From NCBI RefSeq assembly GCF_014324365.1, contig NZ_QEIG01000018.1, positions 1-64,000 of the forward strand: a DNA stretch of 64,000 nt, in the 5' to 3' direction. Shown here piece by piece: positions 1 through 8,111 of the stretch. The notes beneath the pieces were generated by a model. The model was not told where the DNA came from and did not search any database. It saw only the letters and a list, made by a program, of their open reading frames with translations. The position numbers and the translations under genes were made by a program. Each line of letters starts with the position of its first letter. Within the stretch, counting starts at the first letter, position 1. Origin of the DNA: Algoriphagus sp. AK58. Its GTDB lineage: Bacteria; Bacteroidota; Bacteroidia; Cytophagales; Cyclobacteriaceae.

Positions 1-192
1 CTAACATCATGCGCTACATAGCAAACCAACGTTTGACTAAAGAACTGCTAATGTTTTCCTTTTTGCCGATACTCTCCGAACTGTGTCGGCCTTGCATGAC
101 TTCTTGAACTATTCGAAGCCGGAAATCGAAATTGTGTTTTCTGTTTTTTCGCATAAAAATGCCCCCAATAAGTGTCTAACTTTTTGGGGGCA
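1..192 (-). mobile_element. End of an IS3-family insertion sequence, running off the window
   Basis: Read on the minus strand from 192, the element starts TGCCCCCAAAAAGTTAGACA. This is a TG-initiated end of the kind I associate with IS3-family elements, and an OrfA-like reading frame starts 38 bp inside it. The end holds an inverted pair, TGCCCCCAA/TTGGGGGCA (160-168 and 184-192). The rest of the element lies left of the window, so its other end, target duplication and OrfB cannot be seen. The outer boundary at 192 is inferred from the terminal TG. Confidence 0.6.
14..154 (-). pseudogene. IS3-family transposase OrfA, N-terminal part, interrupted by an in-frame stop
   Basis: From the ATG at 154 the minus strand encodes 46 residues beginning MRKNRKHNFDFRLRIVQEVM and ending SSSLVKRWFAM. 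This is the basic N-terminus and helix-turn-helix expected of IS3 OrfA, the DNA-binding half of the transposase; family proteins typically read 'FKLRIVEEV...GISxSLVxRW'. An amber codon (TAG, 14-16) follows RWFAM, and the frame then continues (RMML) to the window edge, so the stop looks like a nonsense change inside a longer OrfA. The copy is probably inactive. An alternative is that the stop belongs to a programmed or very short OrfA, which I think less likely. Confidence 0.65.
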
Positions 193-216
193 CCGCATTG
201 CGAGCCTTTTTTGGTT

Positions 217-459
217 TTAGGCCAAAGCCTTTTCAAGATCGTCGACCAATTTTTTGGCTACTGCCTTGCTGTTTTGCTCTCTGGCAGCTTTGAAAGCTTC
301 CAAGGCCTTCTCAGCTTTCTCTACTACCCCCACAGGATTTCCGTCATTTTGGAAACTTACCCAGCACCAGCTCAAGTCAGAGGCCAATTCTGCCTGCTTC
401 AATTTCCCCAATTTTTCGATGACATCAGCCACCACTTTTTCCATTTTTACAGCGTTCAT
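217..459 (-). CDS. Small helical protein of unknown function (80 aa)
   Basis: I do not recognise this protein. It is an 80-residue, Lys/Glu/Ala-rich, mostly helical soluble protein with no signal peptide or membrane segment. A central segment, SDLSWCWVSFQNDGNP, is the only non-helical part, and the C-terminal half (VEKAEKALEAFKAAREQNSK) has heptad character suited to a helix pair or dimer. Met6 (MEKVV) is an alternative start. The stop codon lies 24 bp from the insertion-sequence end, so the element landed directly downstream without breaking the gene. No terminator is visible in that gap. Composition suggests a real gene, not a shadow frame. Confidence 0.6.
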   Translation of the reverse strand: MNAVKMEKVVADVIEKLGKLKQAELASDLSWCWVSFQNDGNPVGVVEKAEKALEAFKAAREQNSKAVAKKLVDDLEKALA

Positions 460-707
460 ACGAGTATTGTTTTGTTGATTTAGTTTTCAAATTATTACCA
501 AAAGAATGCAAATATTTCAAACTAGTCAAATTAAATGGCCTATTTTTAACAAAAACATAAATTTCAATCGATTTCGGAACGAAAAATTTTTGACTTAAGG
601 AGAAAAATCAATCCAGACAGCCCCTAAAACACCTTTTCAACAGGTCTTTTTTTTCTCTCTGAATTCAAGGATTTTAGCCATCAAGTCAAAAATTCTTTAC
701 TGGTCAG

Positions 708-739
708 TTTGGAAAAAATAACTCATCACTCTACCTTTG
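708..739 (+). promoter_or_regulatory. Bacteroidota-type promoter of tRNA-Gln
   Basis: TTTG at 708-711 and TACCTTTG at 732-739 are separated by 20 bp and match the Bacteroidota -33/-7 consensus (TTTG, TAnnTTTG). Transcription would begin near 746, some 33 bp before the mature tRNA. This is the main content of the 319-bp gap between 460 and 778. The rest of that gap is AT-rich and shows nothing else I can support. Confidence 0.75.
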
Positions 740-778
740 TGACACTTTAAAGAAAACGAAAGCGTCTTCTTTCAAAAC

Positions 779-851
779 TGATCCATGGTGTAACTGGCAA
801 CACGTCTGATTTTGGTTCAGAAGAGTCTAGGTTCGAGCCCTAGTGGATCAA
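779..851 (+). tRNA. tRNA-Gln (anticodon TTG)
   Basis: A full cloverleaf can be drawn. The acceptor arms TGATCCA (779-785) and TGGATCA (844-850) pair over seven base pairs, starting with the U1-A72 pair usual for tRNA-Gln. The anticodon stem TCTGA/TCAGA closes a seven-base loop TTTTGGT with anticodon TTG, reading CAA. The T arm is CTAGG-TTCGAGC-CCTAG. The discriminator is A851. CCA is not encoded, so the 3' end must be added enzymatically. A promoter lies upstream and an intrinsic terminator directly downstream, so this is a single-gene transcription unit. Confidence 0.95.
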
Positions 852-852
852 C

Positions 853-880
853 AAAAACCTCCCAAACGGGAGGTTTTTTT
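853..880 (+). terminator. Intrinsic terminator after tRNA-Gln
   Basis: AAAAACCTCCC, an AAAC loop and GGGAGGTTTTTTT form a strong GC-core hairpin ending in a T run, immediately after the tRNA. Confidence 0.9.
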
Positions 881-892
881 GTTTCTGGCCAA

Positions 893-1621
893 TTACATTT
901 TTGAAGCTAACCTCAGTCGATAGCAATTCATCGCATACCTACCCAAGTGCTTGGTAAGTTTATAATTGGCAATTGCCCCAACTGGGGCTCCAATAATCGG
1001 AACCAACTGGGCAAGTTTGGCTAAATCGATGTAATCCCGATATTCGAGCTGAAAAGTCTTCCAGTCAAACTCACTGTAGTCTTTGGGAAGACTTTCCTTG
1101 TAATCCTCCCAATTCTCGATCAATCCGATCAACTCATTTCTTCTTTGCTGACTGGAAAAACTCAGTTGAAAAACATACAATAGGAAAAGCCGCTCCCGAT
1201 AAGACTTGGCATCAAAACCGTACCATGCAGCAATGTCAAAGAGCAATTTCATCTTGATGGTCAAAAAAGCAGGAAAATCGGCCAAACCCAACAAAATCCC
1301 TCCTGCACCAGTCAATGCCCCTTCAGCACTCGCCGTATTCGTATACCATTTGATTCTTTCAAGAATTTTAATTTCCCTTTCCATGAGCGAAAGAGAAGCG
1401 TCTGGACTTGGCTTAACCCAACTGGAACCCAGCAATACAGCCTTCACCATATTTTCTATGGCTACTGAAATCGCCTGATGGACCTTTTCAGGTATCCAGG
1501 AGTTGATTTTCCCCTGCACACCATGAGTCAGTCTTCCAAACAATCCCGGTGGTCTCTTCACCTCAAAAAGCCAGAGACTGAGTTCAGCCTCCAGGTAGTG
1601 CTTATAATTTTCAGCATTCAT
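893..1621 (-). CDS. EcsC family protein
   Basis: The 242-residue product has the features of EcsC-family proteins (named from the Bacillus ecs locus): a long amphipathic, partly hydrophobic middle section (NTASAEGALTGAGGILLGLADF) and the conserved C-terminal stretch PIIGAPVGAIANYKLTKHLG followed by MNCYRLR. It has no signal peptide, and the biochemical function is not established. The start chosen is MNAENYKHYL; an upstream in-frame ATG at 1642 would add MIICPNH but overlaps the divergent gene's leader. The gene stands alone, downstream of tRNA-Gln in the opposite direction, and ends 12 bp from the tRNA terminator. Confidence 0.8.
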   Translation of the reverse strand: MNAENYKHYLEAELSLWLFEVKRPPGLFGRLTHGVQGKINSWIPEKVHQAISVAIENMVKAVLLGSSWVKPSPDASLSLMEREIKILERIKWYTNTASAEGALTGAGGILLGLADFPAFLTIKMKLLFDIAAWYGFDAKSYRERLFLLYVFQLSFSSQQRRNELIGLIENWEDYKESLPKDYSEFDWKTFQLEYRDYIDLAKLAQLVPIIGAPVGAIANYKLTKHLGRYAMNCYRLRLASKM

Positions 1622-1700
1622 ATGGTTTGGGCAAATGATCAAACTTATTTATGAATTTGAAGTTATTTTTTCATTCAAACTCCAATTAACCCTTTTACCT

Positions 1701-2570
1701 ATGATCAAACCCATCATCACCCTTATTCTTTTCCTGATTAGCTGGTTTTTTTGGCCGAAAACCAATCACAGTCCAGGTTCAGAGGATCCCTTCTCAGGAA
1801 TCACCATGTGCCACTCCAATGATGACATGGCTCAATTCGTAAATGCTCCAGGTTTTGCTGCTTTTCACCCCTCTCCTGTCGCTTTTGACTTCCAAGGAAA
1901 AGGAAGCATAACTACCTTCTCGACCCCGGATGGACAGCAAGCCTCAGGATACCTCATCAAAGCCTCTGCACCTACCGATCACTGGCTCTTCGTATTTCAG
2001 GAATGGTGGGGGTTGAATGATCACATCAAGCATCAAGCTGATGTTTTTTACGAAGATTTGGGAGGTAAAGTAAACGTAATAGCACTGGATATGTATGATG
2101 GAAAAGTCACCGCTAATCCACAGGAAGCAGGACAATTCATGCAAGGTGCAAAAGAAGATAGACTTCAACATATCGTAACCGGAGCCCGTCTGCTCGCCGG
2201 ACCAAATGCCAAAATCGCCAATGTGGGCTGGTGCTTTGGAGGGTCTTGGTCTTTGAAATCCGCATTGCTTAATGGACAACAAAATATCGGATCGGTCATG
2301 TATTATGGCATGCCAGTCCGAGATGTAGAAAAGTTGAAGACCCTTAATTCAGATGTTCTTGGTCTCTTTGCCACTGAACAATACATTTCCGAAGCCATCA
2401 TCAAGGAATTTGCTGCAAATATGGAAACTGCAGGTAAAAAACTGACCTATAAGATTTTTCCGGCAGTTCATGGCTTCTCCAACCCAAGCAATCCAAAATA
2501 CGATGAGGCGGCCAGCAAAGAAGCTTATGGTATGGCTATTTCTTATCTGAAAGAAAAATTTGGAGTATAA
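1701..2570 (+). CDS. Dienelactone hydrolase family protein, exported or membrane-anchored
   Basis: This 289-residue alpha/beta hydrolase has an N-terminal hydrophobic segment (residues 1-18), so the enzyme probably sits outside the cytoplasm. The dienelactone hydrolase domain covers about residues 70-288. The nucleophile is Cys178 in GWCFGG, with His257 in VHGF; the acid position carries Glu226 (GLFATEQ) where most family members have Asp. Glu101 in QEWWGLN corresponds to the conserved Glu of the family. Family members hydrolyse dienelactones or related esters, and the true substrate here is unknown. The ATG at 1701 fits the signal segment; an earlier in-frame ATG (1635) would lie within the EcsC leader. 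A perfect 19-bp hairpin follows the stop. Confidence 0.85.
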   Translation: MIKPIITLILFLISWFFWPKTNHSPGSEDPFSGITMCHSNDDMAQFVNAPGFAAFHPSPVAFDFQGKGSITTFSTPDGQQASGYLIKASAPTDHWLFVFQEWWGLNDHIKHQADVFYEDLGGKVNVIALDMYDGKVTANPQEAGQFMQGAKEDRLQHIVTGARLLAGPNAKIANVGWCFGGSWSLKSALLNGQQNIGSVMYYGMPVRDVEKLKTLNSDVLGLFATEQYISEAIIKEFAANMETAGKKLTYKIFPAVHGFSNPSNPKYDEAASKEAYGMAISYLKEKFGV

Positions 2571-2587
2571 AACCCAAATAATATTCT

Positions 2588-2630
2588 CTGAAACTCAAAA
2601 GACTTCTGTGCGAAGTCTTTTGAGTTTCAG
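2588..2630. terminator. Perfect 19-bp hairpin, bidirectional terminator
   Basis: The arms at 2588-2606 and 2612-2630 are exact reverse complements around a five-base loop (TGTGC). The hairpin lies between two convergent genes. The stop codon of the minus-strand gene (2627-2629) lies inside one arm, so the hairpin serves both transcripts. The T runs are short (TTTT inside the stem), so termination strength is uncertain. Confidence 0.7.
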
Positions 2631-3385
2631 GGCTGATCATCAAATCCAGGCCTGATAAACTTGGGATAATTTGGAAACACCTCAATCAATCCCCTGCGCA
2701 TCTTTTCAAGAATCGCTAAAATTTCAACAACTTCCTCCTGCTCTGAAAAAAGCTTAAAAAGCATTCCCCAAGCCCCTATACTCCGGTCTATGGCAATAGA
2801 GGCAATCTTGGCCGTACCCAAGTCACTCCGCTCCTCATCAGGGTATTGATCCCAAAAACTATCCATTTGATCATGCAAGGCCCGCTTGATTTTGACAGGA
2901 ATAAAAAATAGATACCAATTAATCACTTCCATGGCCTCATCTGCCATTCGGAGATTGGACTCAGCCAAATCTAAGTCCATTACTCCCAATTCTACCATGG
3001 ATTTCCATTGCAAAACCTTTTCTTTTAGCAAAGGTGAATCAAGCCAAGCTTTTCCTTTTTTCCAGTACTTCTCCGAAAGTTCATGCAAAGGGTGGTTCTC
3101 AGCTATTACTTCTTGTGCTTCCTCCAAAGCCATTTGGGCTGCTGTTTCCTCTTTTACCTCTTCGGAATCCAGATCAAGTCCCATTTCTTCAGCCATTTTT
3201 TGAAGCATTTGAAGAGTTTCGGCAAAATTGTCCGCAACAACCTCAGCCCAATCCTTTTCGGGATAGTTTTTCTTTCGGTCCTCTTCCCGCTCATACACTC
3301 TACAGCGGTCAGTCTGCGGGCATCGCTCGCACCATCGGTCACACCAATTGTAAATTCCGGGGATAAACTTTTGATTATTTTCCAT
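2627..3385 (-). CDS. Conserved-looking protein with an N-terminal four-Cys motif, function unknown
   Basis: I do not recognise the family. The 252-residue protein begins with a compact cysteine cluster, CDRWCERCPQTDRC (Cys15, Cys19, Cys22, Cys28), spaced like a small zinc or iron-sulfur knuckle. An acidic, helical region follows (about residues 40-110), then a longer helical body with many Trp and aromatic residues. There is no signal peptide or membrane segment, so it should be cytoplasmic. The gene is monocistronic: its stop codon lies in the shared hairpin at 2588-2630, and upstream it faces the terminator of the M14 peptidase gene. Confidence 0.65.
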   Translation of the reverse strand: MENNQKFIPGIYNWCDRWCERCPQTDRCRVYEREEDRKKNYPEKDWAEVVADNFAETLQMLQKMAEEMGLDLDSEEVKEETAAQMALEEAQEVIAENHPLHELSEKYWKKGKAWLDSPLLKEKVLQWKSMVELGVMDLDLAESNLRMADEAMEVINWYLFFIPVKIKRALHDQMDSFWDQYPDEERSDLGTAKIASIAIDRSIGAWGMLFKLFSEQEEVVEILAILEKMRRGLIEVFPNYPKFIRPGFDDQP

Positions 3386-3430
3386 GGCTAAAGAGTCTTC
3401 TAAAGTAAATTACGTTTTGGACTGCAAATA

Positions 3431-3462
3431 AAAAAGCCACCCAGAGCATATTCTGAGCGGCT
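3431..3462 (-). terminator. Terminator of the M14 peptidase gene
   Basis: On the minus strand AAGCCGCTCAGA and TCTGGGTGGCTT pair over 12 positions (with G-U pairs) around ATATGC and are followed by a T run. It lies 22 bp after the peptidase stop codon. Confidence 0.8.
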
Positions 3463-3484
3463 TCTATGGATCATTTAATTACAT

Positions 3485-6202
3485 CTATTTGTACAGACCG
3501 TTGAATAACATTTTGAATGTGCCATGCGACTGGCCTCGGAAAGTAATTTCGGGACCGAAGGCGTAAAGCTTGCCCTTGCCTACCTGAGCTTCAAAGGCAG
3601 TTACTCCATTTTTCAGGTATTGCTGGCCCCAAGCCCAACCACTTTTTAGCGGTGGCTCGGCACCAAACCAAGCCAAAGGCTTAATCCCTCTGAGACCTGC
3701 GTCCGGTGAAAGTTTAAACACAGGGCTATTGTTAAAAAGCACATGTGCTTTTTCACCCATTCCATAATTGATTAGAGTGGAATTATCTACGTACATCTCC
3801 AGTACACTTCCTGGGATATAATATTTATCACCAGAAAGTGATTTTTCTTTTCCATCCACTATTTCGACCAAAGCGTTGGAAACGGGAAGTTTAAGATGAT
3901 TGGCCAAGGAGGTAGCTGCTCCGACGGTAATAATTTGACCTCCGTTTTCCAAAAAGGTTTTCAACTTAGGGATAGACTTATCGACGGAAAGCCTTCCCAG
4001 CATGTGATGATATTCGGCTGGGATATCTTCTTTCTTGGGCTGGCTTCCGGCACCATAACCCCCACCAGCACCAGGCATTCCCGGACCAATGAAGAGAATC
4101 ACATCATACTTTGCATTGAGATTTCCTCCGTCAATTTCTGCAGGGAAGATCTGAGTAAAGTCAAAATGGAACTGTTCCATCATCCATCTCACCCATCCTG
4201 AAGGCATGGATCCCCCATAGTAATCATAAAGGGCGATACGGGAAGGTTTGATCTCCTTAGACCCGGAAGGCAATCCTTTTGTAGCAACAGCCTTTACCCC
4301 ATAATTTTTGGCTGCCGCTTCCAGCTGTCTTTTCCCAGAAGCAGGCACAAAAAATGAACCGGCAGGAAGTCCTGCTGTTGCCGATTGTGTTCTGTAAACC
4401 TTCACATTGGCTTTCAGCAAGTCGTTTACCGCCAAAAACGAATCATTGACACGTACATCTAACAGGTAGCCTGAAGCAGAAGGAAGTGCAGTAGGTTCAG
4501 GTGACAAAAGTTGTCCGTAGGCTACTCGCTCAAATGGACCTTCAAACCCTTCCATAATTCTATCCACTTCGATACCCATCTGATAGGCCAAAGTCCAACC
4601 TGCCGCATCATAAGGTCTGATTGGAGGACCTCCAGGATACAAAAAGTCATTAGGGTGATCCTGAGGCTCAAACATGTCCAATACATGCGGTCTGAATGCC
4701 TGCGCCGTTTTGACCACGTAGGATCCCTTGGGATAGGTTTTTCCATTGACTGTGAAGTCTGCTGTAGCCTTATGAACCAAAACGCCCGATTTGATCAAGG
4801 CATTCAAAAATTTGATCGCTGTAGGAAAGTCAGCCTGATTGGCAGGCAAAATATATCCTCTTGGATCTCTCTTTGAAGGGTCTTTGTAAACTGAATCGTA
4901 AAACTGCAAAGGGAGGCCGGATCGGAATCCAAAGAAAGCTGCATCTTCATCATCGGCTTCTTTTTTCTTTTGGGTAGCCTCAAATGACTTTTGAATATCC
5001 TCTGCATATTTTGGATATCGGGTCCAAGTGTCTGTATTTCCTCGGTCGATGGATTTTTTACCCATCAGATAGAAATTGTAAAGCAATTCATCTCCATGAC
5101 GGACGGCATGATTTAGAATGGCATAATTCATCGACACCGAATAATCAATGGAGGTGCGGAAGGCCCAAGGCCCGGGAGTCACCGGAAAGGGAGTGCCGTT
5201 ATTTGGGATTAATCGATCGGGAACCAAAGGAATAGAGTATGGAGAAGGATCACCCACAATCTCGGTCAGAATTCCGATCATATTGTGATAGTATGGGGTA
5301 GTTCTCAGTCCCCCATTCCACCAGGTAGAAAATACCGAACCATCCAATCGAGTATAGCCTGGCTTATCTTCTACATGAAGCCTGTTGATCATAGCAGCAC
5401 CGACAGCATCCAAGCTGGTGATGATCAATGGATCAAACACGTGATTAAACGGATCACGGTAAGGAGGGCCTGCCACTACTGTTCCGGCAGGACCCGACTG
5501 ATGATGATTGTATACAATCTGCGGCAACCACTCGACATACTGCTGTAGGGAAATATTGGTGGATTCTTTCATGTTGTTCATGTAGAAATCACGATTGTTA
5601 TCATGCCCGACATACTTCTGATATAGTACTGGAATATTTTTATTCCTCTTGGCTTTATCCTCGTACATCATGTACCAGTCTGACATAATTTCCATCCCAT
5701 CCGGGTTGACATGCACGAGCAGGATAATCACTTCATCCAGGATGCGTAAGGTTTCCTCATCATTTTTAGAAGCCAGCTGATAAAGCGTCTCAATCAATTG
5801 CTGTGCACCGACCACTTCATTGGCATGAAGGCCTCCATCTATCCAAACTACCGGCTTGCCTTCCTTTGAAAGGGTACGGGCTTCAGCCTCGGTAATTTCT
5901 GCACGGCCAAGTTTTTGAGAAATCTCCTTATAGCGATCCAGTTGGGCAAAGTTTTTTGGAGCGGTAATGATCAGGATGGGTTGCTCTCTTCCAAATTCTG
6001 TCTTTCCTATGCTGGTATACTGTACCCTATCCGACACTTCAGCTACCTTTTTGAAATAGGCTTCGGTCTGGGAGAAGTTTGCCAACATATAAGGCTCCCC
6101 GATATCGAACCCAAAATGGGATTTTGGGGTAGGTATAGACTGTGCAACCAGCCAAAGAGGGATTAAGACTAGTTGAAAGAAGAAAATGATTGTTTTTTTC
6201 AT
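3485..6202 (-). CDS. Secreted M14 family zinc carboxypeptidase
   Basis: A 905-residue protein with a clear signal peptide (residues 1-21, ending LVAQS), acting in the periplasm or outside the cell. The M14 domain covers roughly residues 40-400. The zinc ligands are His126 and Glu129 in GGLHANE and a later His in YNHHQSG (233/234). The substrate-binding Asn-Arg is in DNNRDFYMN (Arg204), and a candidate catalytic Glu lies in GILTEIVGDPSP. The C-terminal half lacks a recognisable catalytic motif and looks like one or two accessory domains, usual for large Bacteroidota M14 proteins. The gene is transcribed alone. It probably trims peptides for amino-acid uptake, but the substrate cannot be read from the sequence. 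Confidence 0.9.
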   Translation of the reverse strand: MKKTIIFFFQLVLIPLWLVAQSIPTPKSHFGFDIGEPYMLANFSQTEAYFKKVAEVSDRVQYTSIGKTEFGREQPILIITAPKNFAQLDRYKEISQKLGRAEITEAEARTLSKEGKPVVWIDGGLHANEVVGAQQLIETLYQLASKNDEETLRILDEVIILLVHVNPDGMEIMSDWYMMYEDKAKRNKNIPVLYQKYVGHDNNRDFYMNNMKESTNISLQQYVEWLPQIVYNHHQSGPAGTVVAGPPYRDPFNHVFDPLIITSLDAVGAAMINRLHVEDKPGYTRLDGSVFSTWWNGGLRTTPYYHNMIGILTEIVGDPSPYSIPLVPDRLIPNNGTPFPVTPGPWAFRTSIDYSVSMNYAILNHAVRHGDELLYNFYLMGKKSIDRGNTDTWTRYPKYAEDIQKSFEATQKKKEADDEDAAFFGFRSGLPLQFYDSVYKDPSKRDPRGYILPANQADFPTAIKFLNALIKSGVLVHKATADFTVNGKTYPKGSYVVKTAQAFRPHVLDMFEPQDHPNDFLYPGGPPIRPYDAAGWTLAYQMGIEVDRIMEGFEGPFERVAYGQLLSPEPTALPSASGYLLDVRVNDSFLAVNDLLKANVKVYRTQSATAGLPAGSFFVPASGKRQLEAAAKNYGVKAVATKGLPSGSKEIKPSRIALYDYYGGSMPSGWVRWMMEQFHFDFTQIFPAEIDGGNLNAKYDVILFIGPGMPGAGGGYGAGSQPKKEDIPAEYHHMLGRLSVDKSIPKLKTFLENGGQIITVGAATSLANHLKLPVSNALVEIVDGKEKSLSGDKYYIPGSVLEMYVDNSTLINYGMGEKAHVLFNNSPVFKLSPDAGLRGIKPLAWFGAEPPLKSGWAWGQQYLKNGVTAFEAQVGKGKLYAFGPEITFRGQSHGTFKMLFNGLYK

Positions 6203-6405
6203 GGGAATGATTGAGTGTCCTTTACTGCTAAAATAACCCTTTGGAAAGGGAAATGAGGATAAAAAAAGCTGTAACCCTTTAATTTTACAGGATCGGAAGA
6301 TTTAATCAATGAACTGGCCAATCAGCCCATAGTGTCAAGACGAAGAATTTTTTATTTTTCCATCCCTGTCCATGCCATTCCATTAGCCCTTCCTTCAAAA
6401 ATCAT

Positions 6406-6413
6406 TACTTTTG
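6406..6413 (+). promoter_or_regulatory. Promoter -7 box of the prs-rplY unit
   Basis: TACTTTTG matches TAnnTTTG exactly and lies 47 bp before the prs ATG. No good TTTG box is seen 20 bp upstream. A promoter here places any earlier in-frame start codon outside the mRNA, which supports the start at 6461. Confidence 0.65.
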
Positions 6414-6460
6414 TTCATAGATCCATTCCAGACCTTTCCTCCACTATTCCCACTTCATCT

Positions 6461-7387
6461 ATGTCTGAGGTAAAAATATTTGCAGGCACTAATAGCCAGG
6501 CATTAGCCCAAAAGATCGCCAAGAGTTATGGTAAAAAATTGGGTGATTTGACCATGTCAAAATTCAGCGACGGAGAGATGTCTCCGAGTTTTGATGAGTC
6601 CATTAGAGGCTGTACCGTTTTTATCATCCAAAGTACCAATCCTCCAAGTGATAATTTGCTGGAGCTTTGCCTGATGATCGATGCTGCTAAAAGAGCCAGT
6701 GCCTACAAAGTTTGCGCCGTCATTCCTTACTTCGGATATGCACGTCAGGACAGAAAAGACCGCCCAAGAGTTTCAATTGCGGCAAAACTTATCGCCAATA
6801 TGCTTACGTCTGCAGGCGCTGACCGAATCATGACCTGCGATCTACATGCCGGACAAATTCAGGGATTTTTTGATATTCCATTGGATCATTTGAATGGTTC
6901 TGCTATCTTTGCGCCCTATTTAAACACACTCAGGCTGAAAGACATGATCTTTGCTGCACCTGATGTAGGTGGAGTAGCTCGAGCAAGATCCTTTGCCAAG
7001 CACTTCGAAGTAGAAATGGTGGTCTGTGATAAGCACAGAAAAAGAGCCAACGAGGTAGCATCCATGCAGGTGATCGGAGATGTGGAAGGAAAGGATGTCA
7101 TTCTTGTAGATGATTTGGTCGATACAGCAGGAACACTTTGCAAGGCTGGTCAAATCATCATGGAAAAAGGGGCTAATTCGGTCCGAGCAATCGTGACTCA
7201 CGGTGTACTCTCCGGAAAAGCTTACGAAAACATTGAAAATTCTGTACTGGAGGAATTGGTCATCACAGATACCATCCCGCTCAAACAGCAATCTTCAAAA
7301 ATCAGAGTACTGACCGTAGCCGAATTGTTTGGGAAAGCGATTCACGCCGTAACAGGCCACACTTCGATCAGTTCTCTATTCATTTAA
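6461..7387 (+). CDS. prs: Ribose-phosphate pyrophosphokinase (PRPP synthetase)
   Basis: Cytoplasmic enzyme making PRPP from ribose 5-phosphate and ATP, for nucleotide, His and Trp synthesis. The 308 residues match the usual family length. Visible motifs are the N-terminal IFAGTNSQALAQKIA, the catalytic flexible loop YARQDRKDRPRVSIAAK, and the PRPP-binding loop ILVDDLVDTAGTLCKAG. The start MSEVKIF was chosen because an earlier frame-open stretch (from 6332) overlaps the promoter and is not conserved in character. It is followed after 25 bp by rplY, with no terminator between, so the two genes are co-transcribed. Confidence 0.97.
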   Translation: MSEVKIFAGTNSQALAQKIAKSYGKKLGDLTMSKFSDGEMSPSFDESIRGCTVFIIQSTNPPSDNLLELCLMIDAAKRASAYKVCAVIPYFGYARQDRKDRPRVSIAAKLIANMLTSAGADRIMTCDLHAGQIQGFFDIPLDHLNGSAIFAPYLNTLRLKDMIFAAPDVGGVARARSFAKHFEVEMVVCDKHRKRANEVASMQVIGDVEGKDVILVDDLVDTAGTLCKAGQIIMEKGANSVRAIVTHGVLSGKAYENIENSVLEELVITDTIPLKQQSSKIRVLTVAELFGKAIHAVTGHTSISSLFI

Positions 7388-7412
7388 GAACCAATTTTAA
7401 ATACAAATACAC

Positions 7413-7985
7413 ATGAAAACACTAGAGATTATAGGGTTTAAAAGAGCAAATCTCGACAGTGCCGCTTTGAACGAAATCAGAGATTCCGGTAATGTTCCCT
7501 GCGTGGTTTACGGTCCAGGTATTCCTGAGCAAGTTCATTTCTATTCTCCCGCTATCCTTTTCCGCGACTTGATTTACACTCCAGACGTTCACTTGGTGGA
7601 GTTAAATATCGAAGGCAGAATCATCAAAGCCGTATTGAAGGAAGCACAATTCCACCCAGTAAGTGAAACTTTGCTTCATGCAGACTTCATGGCCTACACT
7701 GAAGACAAAGCAATCAAATTCGAAATTCCAGTGAAAATCGAAGGCAGTTCCCCAGGTATCGCCAAAGGTGGTAAAATGGAATTCAAAACCAGAAGATTAA
7801 AAGTAAGAGGGTTGGCTAAAAACCTTCCTGATTACATCGTCGCTGACATCTCTTCTTTGGACTTGGGTAAGTCCTTCAAAGTTGGTGATGTAAAGGCAGA
7901 AGGTTTCGAAATTCTTACTTCTCCAAACGTTTCTATCGTGACTATTGGTATTCCAAGAGCACTTAGAGGCAAGAAAGGAGAATAA
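7413..7985 (+). CDS. rplY: 50S ribosomal protein bL25 (long CTC/TL5 form)
   Basis: Binds 5S rRNA in the large ribosomal subunit. The 190-residue length shows the two-domain CTC/TL5 type: an N-terminal L25 domain (about 1-90, starting MKTLEIIGFKRANLDS and containing VPCVVYGPG) and a C-terminal beta domain (about 95-185) instead of the short E. coli form. It is the second gene of the prs unit and ends in a strong terminator. The arrangement prs-rplY-pth is common in bacteria. The C-terminus is Lys/Arg-rich (RALRGKKGE), as expected for an rRNA-binding protein. Confidence 0.95.
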   Translation: MKTLEIIGFKRANLDSAALNEIRDSGNVPCVVYGPGIPEQVHFYSPAILFRDLIYTPDVHLVELNIEGRIIKAVLKEAQFHPVSETLLHADFMAYTEDKAIKFEIPVKIEGSSPGIAKGGKMEFKTRRLKVRGLAKNLPDYIVADISSLDLGKSFKVGDVKAEGFEILTSPNVSIVTIGIPRALRGKKGE

Positions 7986-8004
7986 TCCTGACTCCAAAAT
8001 CAAC

Positions 8005-8035
8005 AAATCCTGCCCAGAAATGAGCAGGATTTTTT
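8005..8035 (+). terminator. Terminator after rplY
   Basis: AAATCCTGC (8005-8013) pairs with GCAGGATTT (8024-8032), followed by TTT. Confidence 0.85.
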
Positions 8036-8056
8036 GTTTAAGAATAAATCGAATCG

Positions 8057-8089
8057 AGACCTGACAGGTTTTCAAAACCTGCCAGGTCT
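8057..8089. repeat. Imperfect palindrome AGACCTGACAGGTTTT
   Basis: A 16-bp arm at 8057-8072 and its near reverse complement at 8074-8089 (one mismatch) form a long hairpin around a single C. A T run follows (8089-8092), so it could act as a second terminator. Its sequence resembles a palindromic element that I believe is dispersed in other Bacteroidota genomes, but there is only one copy in this window. It lies 22 bp before the pth start and may fold in the pth leader. Confidence 0.6.
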
Positions 8090-8111
8090 TTTCACCAATC
8101 AAATCTTCAGC

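Noticed and set aside
779..851. Encoded CCA end for tRNA-Gln
   Set aside because: The bases after the discriminator are CAA, so CCA is not encoded.
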